DNA of 64,000 nucleotides from CAVYXZ01 sp963772595 (lineage in GTDB: Bacteria > Chloroflexota > Anaerolineae > Aggregatilineales > Phototrophicaceae), in NCBI GenBank assembly GCA_963772595.1, contig CAVYXZ010000015.1, positions 62,001 to 126,000 of the forward strand. Reading direction: 5' to 3'. This document shows, piece by piece, positions 63,742 to 64,000 of this stretch (positions are counted from its first letter, which is position 1; each line of letters opens with the position of its first letter). The notes beneath the pieces were generated by a model. The model was given only the letters and a program-made list of their open reading frames with translations. It ran no database searches and was not told the origin of the DNA. Made by a program: the position numbers and the translations under genes.

Positions 63742-64000
63742 TCAGGCACGTTCCAGCAGATAAATACGGGGATGCAGCCCACCCTGGAAGACCTTGACCT
63801 CCTGCTGCACCTGCCACAACGAGGCCGCATTCGCGCAGCAGCCGCTCCATCAGGTGAATCTCGTGGGTGATGAAGACCGCCCGTGCGCCCGGCACAGCGA
63901 TTCGGGCCGCTTCCGCCAGCACCTTCGGGTAGAGTTTGAGGTTGCCTTCGTGCGACCCCACCAGCCCGCCCCAGGGCAGATCTCCGCAGAGCACGTCAAT
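63742..64000 (-). CDS. THUMP-type RNA methyltransferase, 3' part, frameshifted
   Basis: Only the C-terminal part is in the window; the gene begins beyond 64000. It opens with IDVLCGDLPWGGLVGSHE, whose DLPWGG motif is the catalytic motif IV of tRNA/rRNA guanine-N2 methylases of the TrmN/RlmL type, then LYPKVLAEAARIAVPGARA and VFITHEIHLMERLLRE. Near 63825 the frame slips by one base; the other frame gives WQVQQEVKVFQGGLHPRIYL and ends at 63742, as in the family. Confidence 0.75.

Overview
The window looks like a stretch of chromosome from a Chloroflexota bacterium, probably Anaerolineae-like. This rests on gene content only: secreted and membrane proteins with SH3-like domains on long Thr/Pro linkers, an archaellin-like filament protein, GT-C membrane glycosyltransferases, a PucR-type regulator, a BY-kinase of exopolysaccharide type, and many short dispersed palindromic repeats between genes. 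There is no rRNA operon, CRISPR array, transposase or prophage. Two tRNA genes (Val-GAC and Cys-GCA) each have a recognisable promoter and terminator.

Layout. 1-8.2 kb: uronate and carbohydrate catabolism (oligogalacturonate-lyase-like protein, KduD, KduI, sulfatase, GH42 beta-galactosidase, the relic of a LacI regulator) with an adenine deaminase in between. 8.2-18.3 kb: tRNA-Val, an M23/SH3 protein, a TPR protein, a sulfatase-fold hydrolase with Thr at the usual formylglycine position, a HIT protein, a GT-C protein, endonuclease III, and an overlapping App1 phosphatase / membrane protein / tyrosine phosphatase operon. 18.4-22 kb: a tight four-gene operon (hexapeptide acyltransferase, PlsC-type acyltransferase, TIR protein, methyltransferase). 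The TIR protein joins three domains that each suggest nucleotide or ADP-ribose chemistry. 22-33 kb: M23/SH3 protein, Ser/Thr kinase with SH3-like sensor repeats, nucleotidyltransferase, secreted proteins, a damaged CgeB-like glycosyltransferase, a NADAR-family protein and a PucR regulator. 33-38 kb: archaellin-like gene, SnoaL-like protein, then a TetR regulon (TetR, DUF4188 protein, MFS exporter) with the same operator in front of all three genes. 38-45 kb: TauE-type permease, hydrolase, a lone CpaF ATPase, PPK2 and a sugar ABC transporter. 45.6-57.7 kb: an exopolysaccharide locus, all on the minus strand, running from a BY-kinase/Wzz protein to an initiating sugar transferase. 57.8-64 kb: tRNA-Cys, family-4 uracil-DNA glycosylase, SH3 protein, oligoendopeptidase F, and a partial RNA methylase.

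A striking feature is that about a dozen otherwise well conserved genes are broken by frameshifts. Where the junction can be read closely, taking one base out of a short run restores the protein, which points to single-base over-calls in the consensus more than to real decay. Three genes or regions look worse than that: the LacI relic, the acyltransferase with an in-frame TGA, and the P-domain protein.
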